Below, in pieces: positions 1 to 9,082 of a stretch of 64,000 nt of DNA. Made by a program: the position numbers and the translations under genes. How positions within the stretch are numbered: the first letter of the stretch is position 1; the number at the start of each line of letters is the position of its first letter. The DNA comes from an uncultured Pseudoflavonifractor sp. (GTDB lineage: Bacteria; Bacillota; Clostridia; Oscillospirales; Oscillospiraceae), in assembly GCF_944387805.1 (NCBI RefSeq), contig NZ_CALXGI010000011.1:1-64000 (forward strand), written 5' to 3'. The notes beneath the pieces are model-generated. The model did not search any database. It saw only the letters and a list, made by a program, of their open reading frames with translations, and was not told the origin of the DNA.

Positions 1-74
1 ACACGGCAGTTAAGCTCACCTGCGCCGAAAATACTTGGCTGGAGACGGCCCGGAAAGATAGGTAACGCCAACAC
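1..74 (+). rRNA. rrf: 5S ribosomal RNA, 3' part (5' end outside the window)
   Basis: The first bases match the conserved 3' half of bacterial 5S rRNA: the GCAGTTAAGCTC core followed by the loop and the closing strand GGTAACGCCAACAC. The 5' half lies before the window. It is followed by a short hairpin (84-102) without a T-run and then by tRNA-Asn, the usual end of a Firmicutes rRNA operon. The exact 3' end is an estimate. Confidence 0.9.
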
Positions 75-116
75 AAACAAAAGGGTCTGGTCTGACCAGA
101 CCGGGCCCTTCCATAT

Positions 117-192
117 TCCTCCTTAGCTCAGTCGGTAGAGCCCGCGGCTGTTAACCGCGTTGTCGTTGGTTCGAGTCCAACAGGGGGAGCCA
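117..192 (+). tRNA. tRNA-Asn (GTT)
   Basis: A full cloverleaf can be drawn. The acceptor arm TCCTCCT pairs with AGGGGGA (one G-U), the anticodon loop carries GTT, the T arm is GTTGG/CCAAC, and the CCA end is encoded. It sits just after the 5S gene and is probably co-transcribed with the rRNA operon. Confidence 0.96.
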
Positions 193-202
193 TAAATGAA
201 GT

Positions 203-246
203 GGCTTGCCGCCACGTACGCCGTGACGGCAAGCCGTTTTTCTTTT
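203..246 (+). terminator. Rho-independent terminator after tRNA-Asn
   Basis: A 9-bp stem (GGCTTGCCG with CGGCAAGCC) is followed by a run of T. It would end the rRNA-tRNA-Asn transcript, so the next four tRNAs probably have their own promoter. Confidence 0.8.
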
Positions 247-261
247 CAGTGGACGGCATAT

Positions 262-338
262 GGGCCTTTAGCTCAGTTGGTTAGAGCAGCCGGCTCATAA
301 CCGGCCGGTCCACGGTTCGAGCCCGTGAAGGCCCACCA
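262..338 (+). tRNA. tRNA with CAT anticodon (Ile2 or elongator Met)
   Basis: A cloverleaf with acceptor arm GGGCCTT/AAGGCCC, anticodon loop CTCATAA and an encoded CCA end. The body strongly resembles Bacillus tRNA-Ile2, in which TilS converts C34 to lysidine so that the tRNA reads AUA. Gene finders usually call such genes Met. It lacks the features of initiator tRNA. Ile2 is my preferred reading. Confidence 0.9.
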
Positions 339-341
339 CAC

Positions 342-417
342 AGGGGTATAGCTCAGCTGGTAGAGCAGCGGTCTCCAAAACCGCGTGCCGAGGGTTCGAT
401 TCCTTCTGCCCCTGCCA
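342..417 (+). tRNA. tRNA-Trp (CCA)
   Basis: Acceptor arm AGGGGTA pairs with TGCCCCT (one G-U). The anticodon loop reads CTCCAAA, giving anticodon CCA, and the CCA end is encoded. It starts 4 nt after the previous tRNA, so the two are processed from one transcript. Confidence 0.96.
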
Positions 418-456
418 GAATCATTGCAGCAAAGGCTGTTTTGTATAACCTGAGAT

Positions 457-533
<77 letters not shown>

Positions 534-559
534 TTGTTGGGTGCAATCGCGCCTGACAT

Positions 560-635
<76 letters not shown>

Positions 636-638
636 TTG

Positions 639-676
639 AAACCCGTTGTCCCGCAAGGGATAGCGGGTTTTTACTT
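639..676 (+). terminator. Terminator of the tRNA cluster
   Basis: The stem AAACCCG/CGGGTTT encloses an inner hairpin and is followed by a T-rich tail immediately after tRNA-Thr. Confidence 0.8.
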
Positions 677-1086
677 TTTCTGGGAAATATGCGGAAAAGC
701 AAAAAGGGCAGAGAAAAGGATAAAGCAAGAAGCGGGAGGTGCTTTTTAAGGCGCCTCCCGCTTTTGATTTGCCGGATGCCGGGATAAGGTGTGAAGGCGC
801 CCGCAAAAGAGAACTTACGAGGGGCGAACCGGATGTTTTTCTGTGGACGATACCGGGGCGCCAGCTTTTGAATGGGGAAAAACCGGCACAATGTCTTGCC
901 GCCAAGGCCGCCGGGGGGGGGCGAGCCCAAAACAGCCGCGGACTGGTTTATTCGGGCCGCCCAATTTCCGCATTTTCTTTTTCAATATAATATGGTAAGA
1001 TCATCGTAAATGCGAGCCCCGTGCCAAGCTCAAAATCATATGGCGGATGCGGCTGCTGCCTGTCCGCCTAATAAAAGGGTGGTTAC
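677..1086. other. Intergenic region with one strong hairpin
   Basis: No convincing gene is seen. A 12-bp inverted repeat (about 731-762, GCGGGAGG.. with ..CCTCCCGC) is followed by CTTTT and may be a second terminator. A TATAAT hexamer at 986-991 could be the -10 box for the operon starting at 1087, but no good -35 box lies 16-18 nt before it. A G-rich tract is present near 911-920. Confidence 0.5.
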
Positions 1087-2535
1087 ATGGAACTGACGGA
1101 ACAATTTATTCTGCTTCAAGCCCCCAATCCCGCAGCGGCGGAGAACGGCCGCAAGCTGTCCCGGGGCGGCAAGTTTTCCGGTCTGTGCCGCAGCGGGGAC
1201 GGGACCCTGGTTTGGGGCGCCTGCGCCGGCAGCGGAAAGACGCCCTACCGGGTGTCGGTGGACTGGACTGACCCACAGGCGCCGGTATGCCGGTGCTCCT
1301 GCCCCAGCCGGCAGTTTCCCTGCAAGCACGCCCTGGGGCTCATGTTTGAGCAGCTGAGCGGAAAGCCCTTTGCTGAGGCGGACATCCCGGAGGACCTGGC
1401 AGAGAAGCGGGCCAGGCAGGCCGCCCGGGCCGCCAAAAAGGAGGCGGCCGCACAGACCCCGGCTGAGAAGAAGCCCGCCAAGACCAACAAGGCGGCCCAG
1501 GCCAAACGGCTCAGCCGCCAGCTGGAGGGCCTGGATATGGCGGAGCGGATGGTGGAAGACCTGCTGAATGCCGGCCTGGGCAGTCTGGGAGGTAGCTCCG
1601 CCAAGACCTATGAGCAGCTGACCAAGGAGCTGGGCAACCACTATCTGACCGGGCCGCAGACCGCCTTTTCCCGCATTGCTCTGGCGGTGCGCACCATTCA
1701 GCAGGCTCCGGATCAGGCGGCGCAGGCCTATGACGAGGCACTGCGGGTGCTCATTGCCCTGCGGTCCACCATTAAAAAGGGCCGGGCCTTTTTGCAGCAG
1801 AAGCTGGAGGCGGGCCAGTTCTCCGCCGAGGACAATATCCTCTATGAGGCCATGGGGGGCGTATGGCGGCTGGAAGATCTGGCCGCCATCGGAGCCTGCC
1901 GGGAGAAGGTCCGGCTGGTACAGCTCTCCTTTGACGTGTCCTACGACCAGGCCAGGCGGGAGTATGTGGAGCGGGGTTTCTGGCTGGACCTAGACACCGG
2001 GCATGTGGACCAGACGCTGAACCTGAGGCCGGTGAAGGCCCTGAAGTATGTGAAGGGAGAGGACAGCTGCTTCTCTCTACTGGAGGTTCCGGCGCTGTAC
2101 ACCTATCCCGGCGAGGGCTGCCGCCGCATTCGCTGGGAGAGCGCCGCGCCCCGGCCCATCACGAGGGAGGAGCAGGCGTCCCTGCCTTCCCTGGCCCAGC
2201 CCGACCTGGCCGCAGCGGTGAAGCAGGCCAAGAACCAGTTTAAAAACACCCTTCTGCCCAAATTCATGCCCGTGCTGCTGCCTGTGGGCCGGGTTGGGTC
2301 AGTGGGCGGCGCCTTTGTGCTGGAGGACCCCGCCGGCGGCCGCATGGTCCTGCGGGATCGGCTGGAGGACGGGGCCGACCACGCCTCAGCGGCCCGGGTG
2401 GCGGCGGTGCCCGGCGGCATCCGGAGGGGGGACGCCCTCTTCGGGCTTATGTTCTACCACCGGGAGGACCGGTCCCTCTGCCTGCACCCGTACAGCGTGG
2501 TGACCCGGTTCAACATTATCCGGCTTCAGTATTAA
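1087..2535 (+). CDS. SWIM zinc-finger protein
   Basis: The 482-residue protein has a SWIM zinc-finger motif (CxCx6-8CxH) at residues 68-81: Cys68, Cys70, Cys72, Cys79 and His81. SWIM fingers bind DNA or protein partners. A low-complexity Ala/Lys stretch (about 100-140) links the finger to a large helical C-terminal part with no recognised motif. The start has AAGGGTGG about 9 nt upstream. It is the first gene of a tight five-gene operon with a MoxR ATPase and a VWA protein, so it probably recognises the substrate or couples the system to a nucleic acid. That role is an inference; the finger itself is directly visible. Confidence 0.85.
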   Translation: MELTEQFILLQAPNPAAAENGRKLSRGGKFSGLCRSGDGTLVWGACAGSGKTPYRVSVDWTDPQAPVCRCSCPSRQFPCKHALGLMFEQLSGKPFAEADIPEDLAEKRARQAARAAKKEAAAQTPAEKKPAKTNKAAQAKRLSRQLEGLDMAERMVEDLLNAGLGSLGGSSAKTYEQLTKELGNHYLTGPQTAFSRIALAVRTIQQAPDQAAQAYDEALRVLIALRSTIKKGRAFLQQKLEAGQFSAEDNILYEAMGGVWRLEDLAAIGACREKVRLVQLSFDVSYDQARREYVERGFWLDLDTGHVDQTLNLRPVKALKYVKGEDSCFSLLEVPALYTYPGEGCRRIRWESAAPRPITREEQASLPSLAQPDLAAAVKQAKNQFKNTLLPKFMPVLLPVGRVGSVGGAFVLEDPAGGRMVLRDRLEDGADHASAARVAAVPGGIRRGDALFGLMFYHREDRSLCLHPYSVVTRFNIIRLQY

Positions 2536-2547
2536 GGGGGGATTGCA

Positions 2548-4476
2548 GTGGATTTGCAGCCTTTGTATGAGGTGCAGGAGCGGCTGGAGCACGCCGCCGT
2601 GGCGGGCACGGGCATTTTAAATGAGGATTTCCGGCTGAAGCGGGCCCGGGAGGGGCTGGCCCCGCTGGCCGCCGCCAGTCCTGTGTTTGCCAAAATCGGT
2701 GCCGGGCTGGACGCCCTGCTGTCCGCGGCCCCGGAGAAGCGGGGCGGCGCCCTGCTGGACGTACTGGCTCTGGTGGACGCAGTGGCGTACACCCAGGCGT
2801 CGGCGGGCGCGGCCGGGGAGCTGGAGCCCCTGCCCCCCGGCGCAGGAACCTGCCAGCAGGCGTCCTATGGCCAGCTCAAGCCGCTGCTGGAGGCGCTGAC
2901 CGGCACCGGCAGCGGGCGGATTGGGGTGGTGCAGGAGACCCTCCGTGCCCACCCGGAGTATTTTTCCGACTACCGGGTGCTGCCCGCTCTGGTCTCCGGC
3001 CTGGGGGACAGCTACGGGGAGCTGGCCGATTTAAACGCGGCCATTTTGTCACGGCAGGGGCCGAGTATCCTGCCGCTGCTGGAGACGGGCTTTGATCCCG
3101 CCGGAGGCCGGACCATGGCCCGGCGTGTGGAGGTCATGGCGGGCGCGGCCGGGGCCCAGGCCAACGGTTTCTTCCTGGCGCAGCTGCCCCAGGCGAAAAA
3201 GGACGTCCGCCTGGCTCTGATTGGCGCCCTGGGCTGCGAGCCATCCAATGCGCCGCTTCTGCTGGAGCTGTGCCGGACTGAGCGAAAGGGCGCGTCCCGC
3301 GACCTGGCCCACCAGGCCCTGGCCCGGCTGGACACGCCGGAGGGAGAGGCCTATCTGACAGAACAGGCGGCCAAGGACCCGGACAAGCTTCTGGAGCTGC
3401 TGCGGGGCATTTCCTCCCCGGTGGCCGGCCGCCTCACCGCCCGGATGTTTGAAGAGACCCTGGACCGGATGGAGGCCCGCCCGGAGGACGTGCTGCCCCG
3501 CGAGATGTGGGCGCGGCTCAAGGGACTGTGCCAGACCCTGTACGGCAAGGGAGGCCCGGAGATCCGGGACCTCTACCGCCGCCTGGCCGGCCTGACGGAG
3601 CGCCAGCTGGACCGGCAGGTGGAGGGAGAGAAGGGAAATGCGGAGCGGCTGCACTTCTCCTGTTTTAACGCGGAGTATCAGGGCTCCTTCCGGCTGCTGG
3701 CGGCGCTGGAGCTGTGCCAGACCATTATGTCGGGCGGGGACGGGGCCCTGTGCCGGCTGGCGGTAGAACTTCAGGCTCAGGGGGGCGAGGACTTTCTGGC
3801 CCCGGCCCTGGCGGCCCGGCTCCTCACCCAGGCCCCGGCGGACAGCTGCGCCTGGGCGGAGAAGCAGCTCATCAAGACCGGCCTGCTGGGGACCAGGGTG
3901 CGCCAGGAGGCCGTCCTGCCCTTCCGCTATGTGCTGAGCACCCTGCGCTGGGATGAGCAGCGGGAGACCTACTGCTGGGCTGTGGGTGCCGGGCCCGCCC
4001 ATGGGCTTCCCGTGGCCATCCCGCCCCTGGATATCCGGTGGTTTTCCCTGCTGGCCCGGGAGAGCGGCGGGCTGGACGCGGTGCTGCTGAATCTGCTGGA
4101 GGGGCGGCCGTTCCCCGGCCTGCCCAGAGAGGTGGCCGCCTATCTGTACCGCGCCGCCCTGCGAAACCCCAGCTACGGCCAGGTCCACCGGACCATTCGC
4201 ATTCTGGCGGGGCTGGGCTGGACGGAGTGGGAGGGCTTTGTGGTCCAGTGGGCCAGAAAGAACAGCTGCCCTGCCCAGTGGGAGATTATGAGCCTGCTGG
4301 ATCAGCTCCCTGTCCCCTTCCGGGAAAAGGAGGCCCAGCTCAGGGAGCTGGACCGGCTGATAAAGGAGAAAAAGCTGAAGGTCCAGCGGGGCTACTGGAC
4401 CATGTCCGGGGTAGAGCGGTACCTGGAGAAGTGGCGGCAGGAGGCCCTGCAGAGAGGAGAAGAATACCATGGCTGA
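2548..4476 (+). CDS. Helical-repeat (HEAT-like, DUF5691-type) protein of the MoxR/VWA operon
   Basis: A 642-residue, Leu/Ala/Arg-rich and almost entirely alpha-helical protein without a signal peptide or membrane segment. It uses a GTG start with AAGGGGGG 6 nt upstream, 12 nt after the SWIM gene. Repeated helical units in the middle resemble HEAT/ARM-type scaffolds, and proteins of the DUF5691 type are encoded beside SWIM, MoxR and VWA genes in other bacteria. It overlaps the MoxR gene by 8 nt, which implies translational coupling and a fixed ratio. Likely a scaffold or adaptor. The DUF assignment rests on context and length, not on a motif. Confidence 0.7.
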   Translation: MDLQPLYEVQERLEHAAVAGTGILNEDFRLKRAREGLAPLAAASPVFAKIGAGLDALLSAAPEKRGGALLDVLALVDAVAYTQASAGAAGELEPLPPGAGTCQQASYGQLKPLLEALTGTGSGRIGVVQETLRAHPEYFSDYRVLPALVSGLGDSYGELADLNAAILSRQGPSILPLLETGFDPAGGRTMARRVEVMAGAAGAQANGFFLAQLPQAKKDVRLALIGALGCEPSNAPLLLELCRTERKGASRDLAHQALARLDTPEGEAYLTEQAAKDPDKLLELLRGISSPVAGRLTARMFEETLDRMEARPEDVLPREMWARLKGLCQTLYGKGGPEIRDLYRRLAGLTERQLDRQVEGEKGNAERLHFSCFNAEYQGSFRLLAALELCQTIMSGGDGALCRLAVELQAQGGEDFLAPALAARLLTQAPADSCAWAEKQLIKTGLLGTRVRQEAVLPFRYVLSTLRWDEQRETYCWAVGAGPAHGLPVAIPPLDIRWFSLLARESGGLDAVLLNLLEGRPFPGLPREVAAYLYRAALRNPSYGQVHRTIRILAGLGWTEWEGFVVQWARKNSCPAQWEIMSLLDQLPVPFREKEAQLRELDRLIKEKKLKVQRGYWTMSGVERYLEKWRQEALQRGEEYHG

Positions 4477-5560
4477 GCAGAACGTACAGCGCCTCCCGGC
4501 GGAGGAGCTCTACCGCCGGGAGCTGGAGGCCCTCATGGCCGCCGAGCAGGACCCCATTCCCACCGGCTGGCGCATGTCCCCCCGGTCGGTGCTGACCTAT
4601 ATCATGGGCGGCGAGAAGGTAAAGGGGGTGGAGATCACCCCCAAGTACATGGGCAGCCGCCGCCTGGTGGAGATTGCCATCGCCACCCTGGTCACCGACC
4701 GGGCCCTGCTGCTCATCGGCGAGCCGGGCACAGCTAAGTCCTGGCTCAGCGAGCACCTGGCCGCCGCCGTCAACGGGGACTCCACCAAGGTCATCCAGGG
4801 CACCGCAGGCACCACCGAGGAGCAGATCCGCTACTCCTGGAACTACGCCATGCTCATCGCCAGAGGCCCCAGCCCGGAGGCCATGGTGAAGAGCCCGGTG
4901 TACCGGGCCATGGAGACCGGCTCCATCGCCCGCCTGGAGGAGATCTCCCGCTGCGCCAGCGAGGTGCAGGACGCCCTCATCTCCATCCTGTCGGAGAAGC
5001 GGCTCAGCGTGCCCGAGCTGGGCCTGGAGGTGCCTGCGGTCAAGGGCTTCTCGGTCATTGCCACTGCCAACACCAGGGACAAGGGCGTCAACGACATGTC
5101 CGCCGCCCTGAAGCGGCGGTTCAACATCGTGGTGCTGCCCACCCCCACCGACCTGGCCACCGAACTGGAGATTGTCCGCACCCGGGTGGAGCAGCTCTCG
5201 GCCGGGATGGACCTGAACGCCCGTCAGCCCGGGGAGGACACGGTGGAAAAAGTGGTCACCATCTTCCGGGAGCTGCGGGCAGGGGCCACCCTGGACGGCA
5301 AGCAGAAGCTGAAAACCACCACCGGCGTGCTCTCCACCGCCGAGGCCATCTCCCTGCTGGCCAACTCCATGGCCCTGGCGGGCAGCTTCGGCAGCGGCAC
5401 CGTCACGGCGGAGGATTTGGCCGCCGCCCTCCAGGGGGCGGTGGTGAAGGACGAGGAGAAGGACCGGCTGGCCTGGAAGGAGTACCTGGAGAACGTGATG
5501 AAAAAGCGCGGAAGCGGCTGGCTGCCTCTGTACCGGGCCTGCCGGGAACTGGAGCCTTGA
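4469..5560 (+). CDS. MoxR-family AAA+ ATPase
   Basis: The 363-residue AAA+ ATPase carries Walker A GEPGTAKS (84-91), a Walker B-like acidic pair in ARLEEIS (about 154-160), sensor-1 ATANT (198-202) and an arginine-finger-like LKRRF (214-218). MoxR ATPases form hexamers that remodel protein complexes together with VWA-domain partners, as in RavA-ViaA and CbbQ-CbbO. The usual LDEIN Walker B is replaced by LEEIS, so the first acidic residue is Glu instead of Asp. The start has GAGGAG 9 nt upstream and overlaps the upstream gene. The VWA partner is encoded two genes downstream. Confidence 0.92.
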   Translation: MAEQNVQRLPAEELYRRELEALMAAEQDPIPTGWRMSPRSVLTYIMGGEKVKGVEITPKYMGSRRLVEIAIATLVTDRALLLIGEPGTAKSWLSEHLAAAVNGDSTKVIQGTAGTTEEQIRYSWNYAMLIARGPSPEAMVKSPVYRAMETGSIARLEEISRCASEVQDALISILSEKRLSVPELGLEVPAVKGFSVIATANTRDKGVNDMSAALKRRFNIVVLPTPTDLATELEIVRTRVEQLSAGMDLNARQPGEDTVEKVVTIFRELRAGATLDGKQKLKTTTGVLSTAEAISLLANSMALAGSFGSGTVTAEDLAAALQGAVVKDEEKDRLAWKEYLENVMKKRGSGWLPLYRACRELEP

Positions 5561-7812
5561 TGGACGGCCCGGTTTTGTTCGGCGTGCGCCACCTGTCCCC
5601 GGCGGCGGCCTTCCAGCTGGAGCGGGCCCTGGAGGAGTGCCGGCCCCAGCTGGTGCTGGTGGAGGGCCCCTCCGACTTAAACGACCAGATGCACTGGCTC
5701 TGCCATCCGGAGACCAGATTTCCGGCGGCCATTTTGGCCTACACCAGCGAGCCGCCGGTGCGCACCATCCTGTACCCGCTGGCCGTCTATTCCCCGGAGC
5801 TGCGGGCCGTTCTCTGGGCCCACGCCCACGGCGTCGAGTGCCGGTTTATGGACCTGCCCTCCGGGGCCATGCTGGCCCTGGAGGAGGCGGGGGAGGACCG
5901 GGAGGAGCCGGAGGAGAACACCGAGTGGGTCTACCGGCAGCTGGAGCAGCGCACCGGGGAGGAGCACGACACCTTCTGGGAGCGGAGCTTTGAGCAGCTG
6001 GAGGACTGGCGGGCCTTCCAGGCGGCGGTCAACACCTTTGGGGAGCAGCTGCGCCGCACTGCCCGGGACGGGAAATTCCGCACCGCCAAAACCCTGGTCC
6101 GGGAGGCCTATATGAAGCGGGTTATCGGGGAGGCGGTGGAGGCGGGCGTGCCGCCGGAGCGGATTTTCTGCGTCTGCGGCGCCTTCCATGTGCCCGGCCT
6201 GCGGGAGAACCAGCCCATGACGGATGAGGAGCTTGCCGCCCTGCCCCGGGCCGACTGCACTGCCACCCTGATGCCCTACTCCTATTACCGCCTCTCCAGC
6301 CGCTCCGGCTACGGGGCGGGGAACAGGGCCCCGGCCTACTTTGAGCTGCTGTGGGACGCCCTTCACCAGGGCGGCCCCGGGGATCTGCCCAGCCTCTATC
6401 TGACCCGCCTGGCCGCAGCCCACCGGAAGGCGGGCAATCTGGTGTCATCAGCGGAGGTCATTGAGGCCCTGCGTCTGGCCAGGGCTCTGTGCGCCCTGCG
6501 GGGGAGCCGGTATCCCGTTCTGGCGGACCTGCGGGACGGGGCGGTGGCAGCCATGGGCCACGGCAATTTCTCCGAACTGGCGGTGGCCGCGGCAGACACG
6601 GAGATCGGAACCAAGGTGGGCTTTATCCCCGAGGGAGTGAGCCGCACTTCGGTCCAGGAGGATTTCTACCGGCAGCTGCGGGAGCTGCGGCTGGAGAAGT
6701 ACCGGGGGATGGAGCAGCAGCAGCTGGACCTGGACCTGCGGGAGCGGCTGAACGTAAAGGATCCCAAAGCCGCCCTGCTGGACCTGCGGCGCTCCCGGTT
6801 CCTCCACCGGCTGCGGGTGCTGGGCATCCGCTTCGCCGCCCCGCTGCCCTCCCGGCAGCAGGGGGCCAACTGGGGGGAGTACTGGGCCCTGCGCTGGACT
6901 CCCGAGGCGGAGATTGAGGTGGTGGAGGCCTCCCTGCTGGGGGACACGGTGGAGGGGGCCGCCGCCTTTGCCTTGAAGGAGCGGGGAGAGGCCTGCTCCA
7001 GCATCGCCCAGGCCGCCGCCGTGTTCCAGGACGCCTTTCTGTGCGGCATGCCTGCCGCCGCCCGCCACGCGCTGAAGGTGCTCCAGAGTCTGGCGGTGGA
7101 CGCGGCCGCCCTCACCGACGTGGCGGACACCGCCGTCCGGCTGTCCCTGGTGGTGCGGTACGGGGACCTGCACCGGTTTGACCCGGCCCCGGTGGTGCCC
7201 CTGCTCCAGCAGCTGTTCCTCCGGGCCTGCCTGACCCTGGAGGACGCCTGCCGGTGCGACGCCAAGGCGGCCCCGGCTGTCACCGCCGCCATGGACCAGC
7301 TCAACCGGCTCCAGCTGGACCACGACTGCCTGGACGGGGAGCGGTGGCTGGAGCTGCTCGGCCGGGTGTCCGACCGGGACGACCTGAATACCCTCTGCTC
7401 CGGCTTTGCCATGGCCGCCCTGCTGGAGCGGGGGGAGGCGGACGAGGCGCTCCTTGCCCGGGAAATCTCCCGCCGGCTCTCTCCCGGCGTGCCCGCCGAG
7501 CTGGGCGCCGGGTGGTTTGAGGGCCTGGCGTCCAAAAACCGGTGCGCCCTCATTGCCCGCCTGTCCCTGTGGAGGCACCTGGACGATTACCTGAGCGCCC
7601 TGGACGAGGGACAGTTCCGCCGGGCTCTGGTCTTTCTCCGCCGGGCCTTCTCCGGGTTCACTCCGGCGGAGAAGAGCGACATTGCAGAAAACCTGGGGGA
7701 GATCTGGGGCGTAAACCGGGAACAGGCCGCCGAGGCCCTGATGGGAGAGCTGACCCAGAGCGAGCAGGAGGCGCTGAAGGGTCTGGAGGACTTTGATTTT
7801 GACGATATCTGA
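5560..7812 (+). CDS. DUF5682-family protein of the MoxR/VWA operon
   Basis: The 750-residue protein opens with GVRHLSPAAAFQLERAL followed by LVLVEGPSD, the hallmark of DUF5682 proteins, whose N-terminal region resembles the ChaN/EreA/TraB-type fold. His near residue 11 and Glu in VEGP are likely functional residues. The rest is helical and acidic, without membrane segments. The ATG overlaps the MoxR stop (TGATG) and has GGAG 5 nt upstream; a TTG one codon earlier is possible. Families of this type are consistently linked to MoxR, VWA and SWIM genes. The activity is unknown, so it could be the effector, or the client handled by the ATPase. Confidence 0.78.
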   Translation: MDGPVLFGVRHLSPAAAFQLERALEECRPQLVLVEGPSDLNDQMHWLCHPETRFPAAILAYTSEPPVRTILYPLAVYSPELRAVLWAHAHGVECRFMDLPSGAMLALEEAGEDREEPEENTEWVYRQLEQRTGEEHDTFWERSFEQLEDWRAFQAAVNTFGEQLRRTARDGKFRTAKTLVREAYMKRVIGEAVEAGVPPERIFCVCGAFHVPGLRENQPMTDEELAALPRADCTATLMPYSYYRLSSRSGYGAGNRAPAYFELLWDALHQGGPGDLPSLYLTRLAAAHRKAGNLVSSAEVIEALRLARALCALRGSRYPVLADLRDGAVAAMGHGNFSELAVAAADTEIGTKVGFIPEGVSRTSVQEDFYRQLRELRLEKYRGMEQQQLDLDLRERLNVKDPKAALLDLRRSRFLHRLRVLGIRFAAPLPSRQQGANWGEYWALRWTPEAEIEVVEASLLGDTVEGAAAFALKERGEACSSIAQAAAVFQDAFLCGMPAAARHALKVLQSLAVDAAALTDVADTAVRLSLVVRYGDLHRFDPAPVVPLLQQLFLRACLTLEDACRCDAKAAPAVTAAMDQLNRLQLDHDCLDGERWLELLGRVSDRDDLNTLCSGFAMAALLERGEADEALLAREISRRLSPGVPAELGAGWFEGLASKNRCALIARLSLWRHLDDYLSALDEGQFRRALVFLRRAFSGFTPAEKSDIAENLGEIWGVNREQAAEALMGELTQSEQEALKGLEDFDFDDI

Positions 7813-7825
7813 GGGGGTGTGCGCA

Positions 7826-9019
7826 ATGGCACGGCAGGAACAACTGGCCCGGTGGCGGCTGATACTGGGCGCGGAGAGCCAGCCGGACTTTGCACGGATG
7901 GGGGCAGCGCCCCTGTCCCAGGAGGAGCTGCTGATGGACGGCGCCCTGGCCGCCATCTACGGCGGGCCGGGGGAGAGCTTCGGCGCGGCGGGGCAGGGCG
8001 GTGGACGCGGTCCCTCCGCCCCCCACATTGCCAAGTGGCTGGGGGACCTGCGCAGCCTCTTTGACCCGGAGATTGTGGCCGTGGTGCAGAACGACGCCAT
8101 TGAGCGCAAGGGCTTAAAGCAGCTGCTGCTGGAGCCGGAACTGCTGGAGGGGCTGGAGCCGGACATGAACCTGGCTGCCACACTGCTGATGCTCAAGGAC
8201 CAGATTCCCAAAAAATCAAAGGAGTCGGCCCGGCGCTTTATCCGAAAGATTGTGGAGCAGATCAACCGGCTGCTGGAGGAGGACGTGCGCCGGGCGGTGA
8301 CCGCAGCCCTGAACCGGCGGGCCCACTCGCCCCTGCCCAGCGCCGCCGCCATCGATTTCCCCTGTACCATCCGCCGCAACCTGCACAACTACCGCCCGGA
8401 GCTGGGCGCCATTGTCCCCGAGCGGGTGTGGTTCTTTGACCGCTCCAGCCGGGCCAACCGGTGGCATATCATCCTGGACATCGACCAGAGCGGCTCCATG
8501 GGTCCCTCCATTTTCTACTCCTCCGTTATGGCCTGCATTCTGGCCTCCATGACGGCGGTACGCACCCACGTGGTGGCCTTTGACACCCAGATTATGGACC
8601 TGACGCCCCTGTGCGCCGACCCGGTGGATCTGCTCTTTGGCTTTCAGATGGGGGGCGGCACCGACATCGCCAAGTCCGTTGCCTACTGCCAGGGACTGGT
8701 GGAGGAGCCTGCCAAGACCATCTTTTTCCTCATCTCCGACCTGGAGGAGGGGGGCAACCGGGCCGCGCTGCTCCGCCGCCTGGAGGAGCTGAAGGGCGCC
8801 GGGGTCACGGTGGTGGCGCTGCTGGCCATTGCCGACGGCGGAAAGCCCTATTACGACGCGCAGACCGCCCAGCGCATTGCCGGGATGGACATCCCCTGCT
8901 TTGCCTGCGCCCCCGACCGGCTGCCCGAAATGCTGGAGCGGGTTCTCAAGGGGCAGGACCTGGCGGCGTTCGCCGCGGAGGAGCGCGGCAGGTCCGCCCC
9001 CTCCCGCGCTGGGCAGTAG
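7826..9019 (+). CDS. VWA-domain protein, partner of the MoxR ATPase
   Basis: The 397-residue protein has a C-terminal von Willebrand factor A domain with an intact MIDAS metal site: DQSGS (Asp220, Ser222, Ser224), GGGTD (about residue 278) and ISDLEEGG. The N-terminal half is helical and charged. I chose ATG 7826 because GAGGGGG lies 8 nt upstream; an in-frame TTG at 7793 would overlap the upstream gene without a ribosome site. In MoxR systems the VWA protein selects the client and binds the AAA+ ring through the metal site. This is the last gene of the operon, followed by a hairpin. Confidence 0.9.
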   Translation: MARQEQLARWRLILGAESQPDFARMGAAPLSQEELLMDGALAAIYGGPGESFGAAGQGGGRGPSAPHIAKWLGDLRSLFDPEIVAVVQNDAIERKGLKQLLLEPELLEGLEPDMNLAATLLMLKDQIPKKSKESARRFIRKIVEQINRLLEEDVRRAVTAALNRRAHSPLPSAAAIDFPCTIRRNLHNYRPELGAIVPERVWFFDRSSRANRWHIILDIDQSGSMGPSIFYSSVMACILASMTAVRTHVVAFDTQIMDLTPLCADPVDLLFGFQMGGGTDIAKSVAYCQGLVEEPAKTIFFLISDLEEGGNRAALLRRLEELKGAGVTVVALLAIADGGKPYYDAQTAQRIAGMDIPCFACAPDRLPEMLERVLKGQDLAAFAAEERGRSAPSRAGQ

Positions 9020-9049
9020 AGCGGATATGCGGTGGACACAGAGAGAAAC

Positions 9050-9082
9050 GCGGCCTCCGGAGCATGGCGCTCCGGAGGCCGT
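9050..9082 (+). terminator. Hairpin ending the SWIM-MoxR-VWA operon
   Basis: A 13-bp inverted repeat (CGGCCTCCGGAGC with GCTCCGGAGGCCG) follows the VWA stop by about 30 nt. The tail is only moderately T-rich. Confidence 0.6.

Noticed and set aside
1036-1641. Long antisense frames across the SWIM gene and, similarly, across most of 1-9 kb
   Set aside because: High-GC third positions keep antisense frames open. They have low-complexity Pro/Gly/Ala/Arg composition and no ribosome sites, and the plus-strand frames carry recognised motifs.
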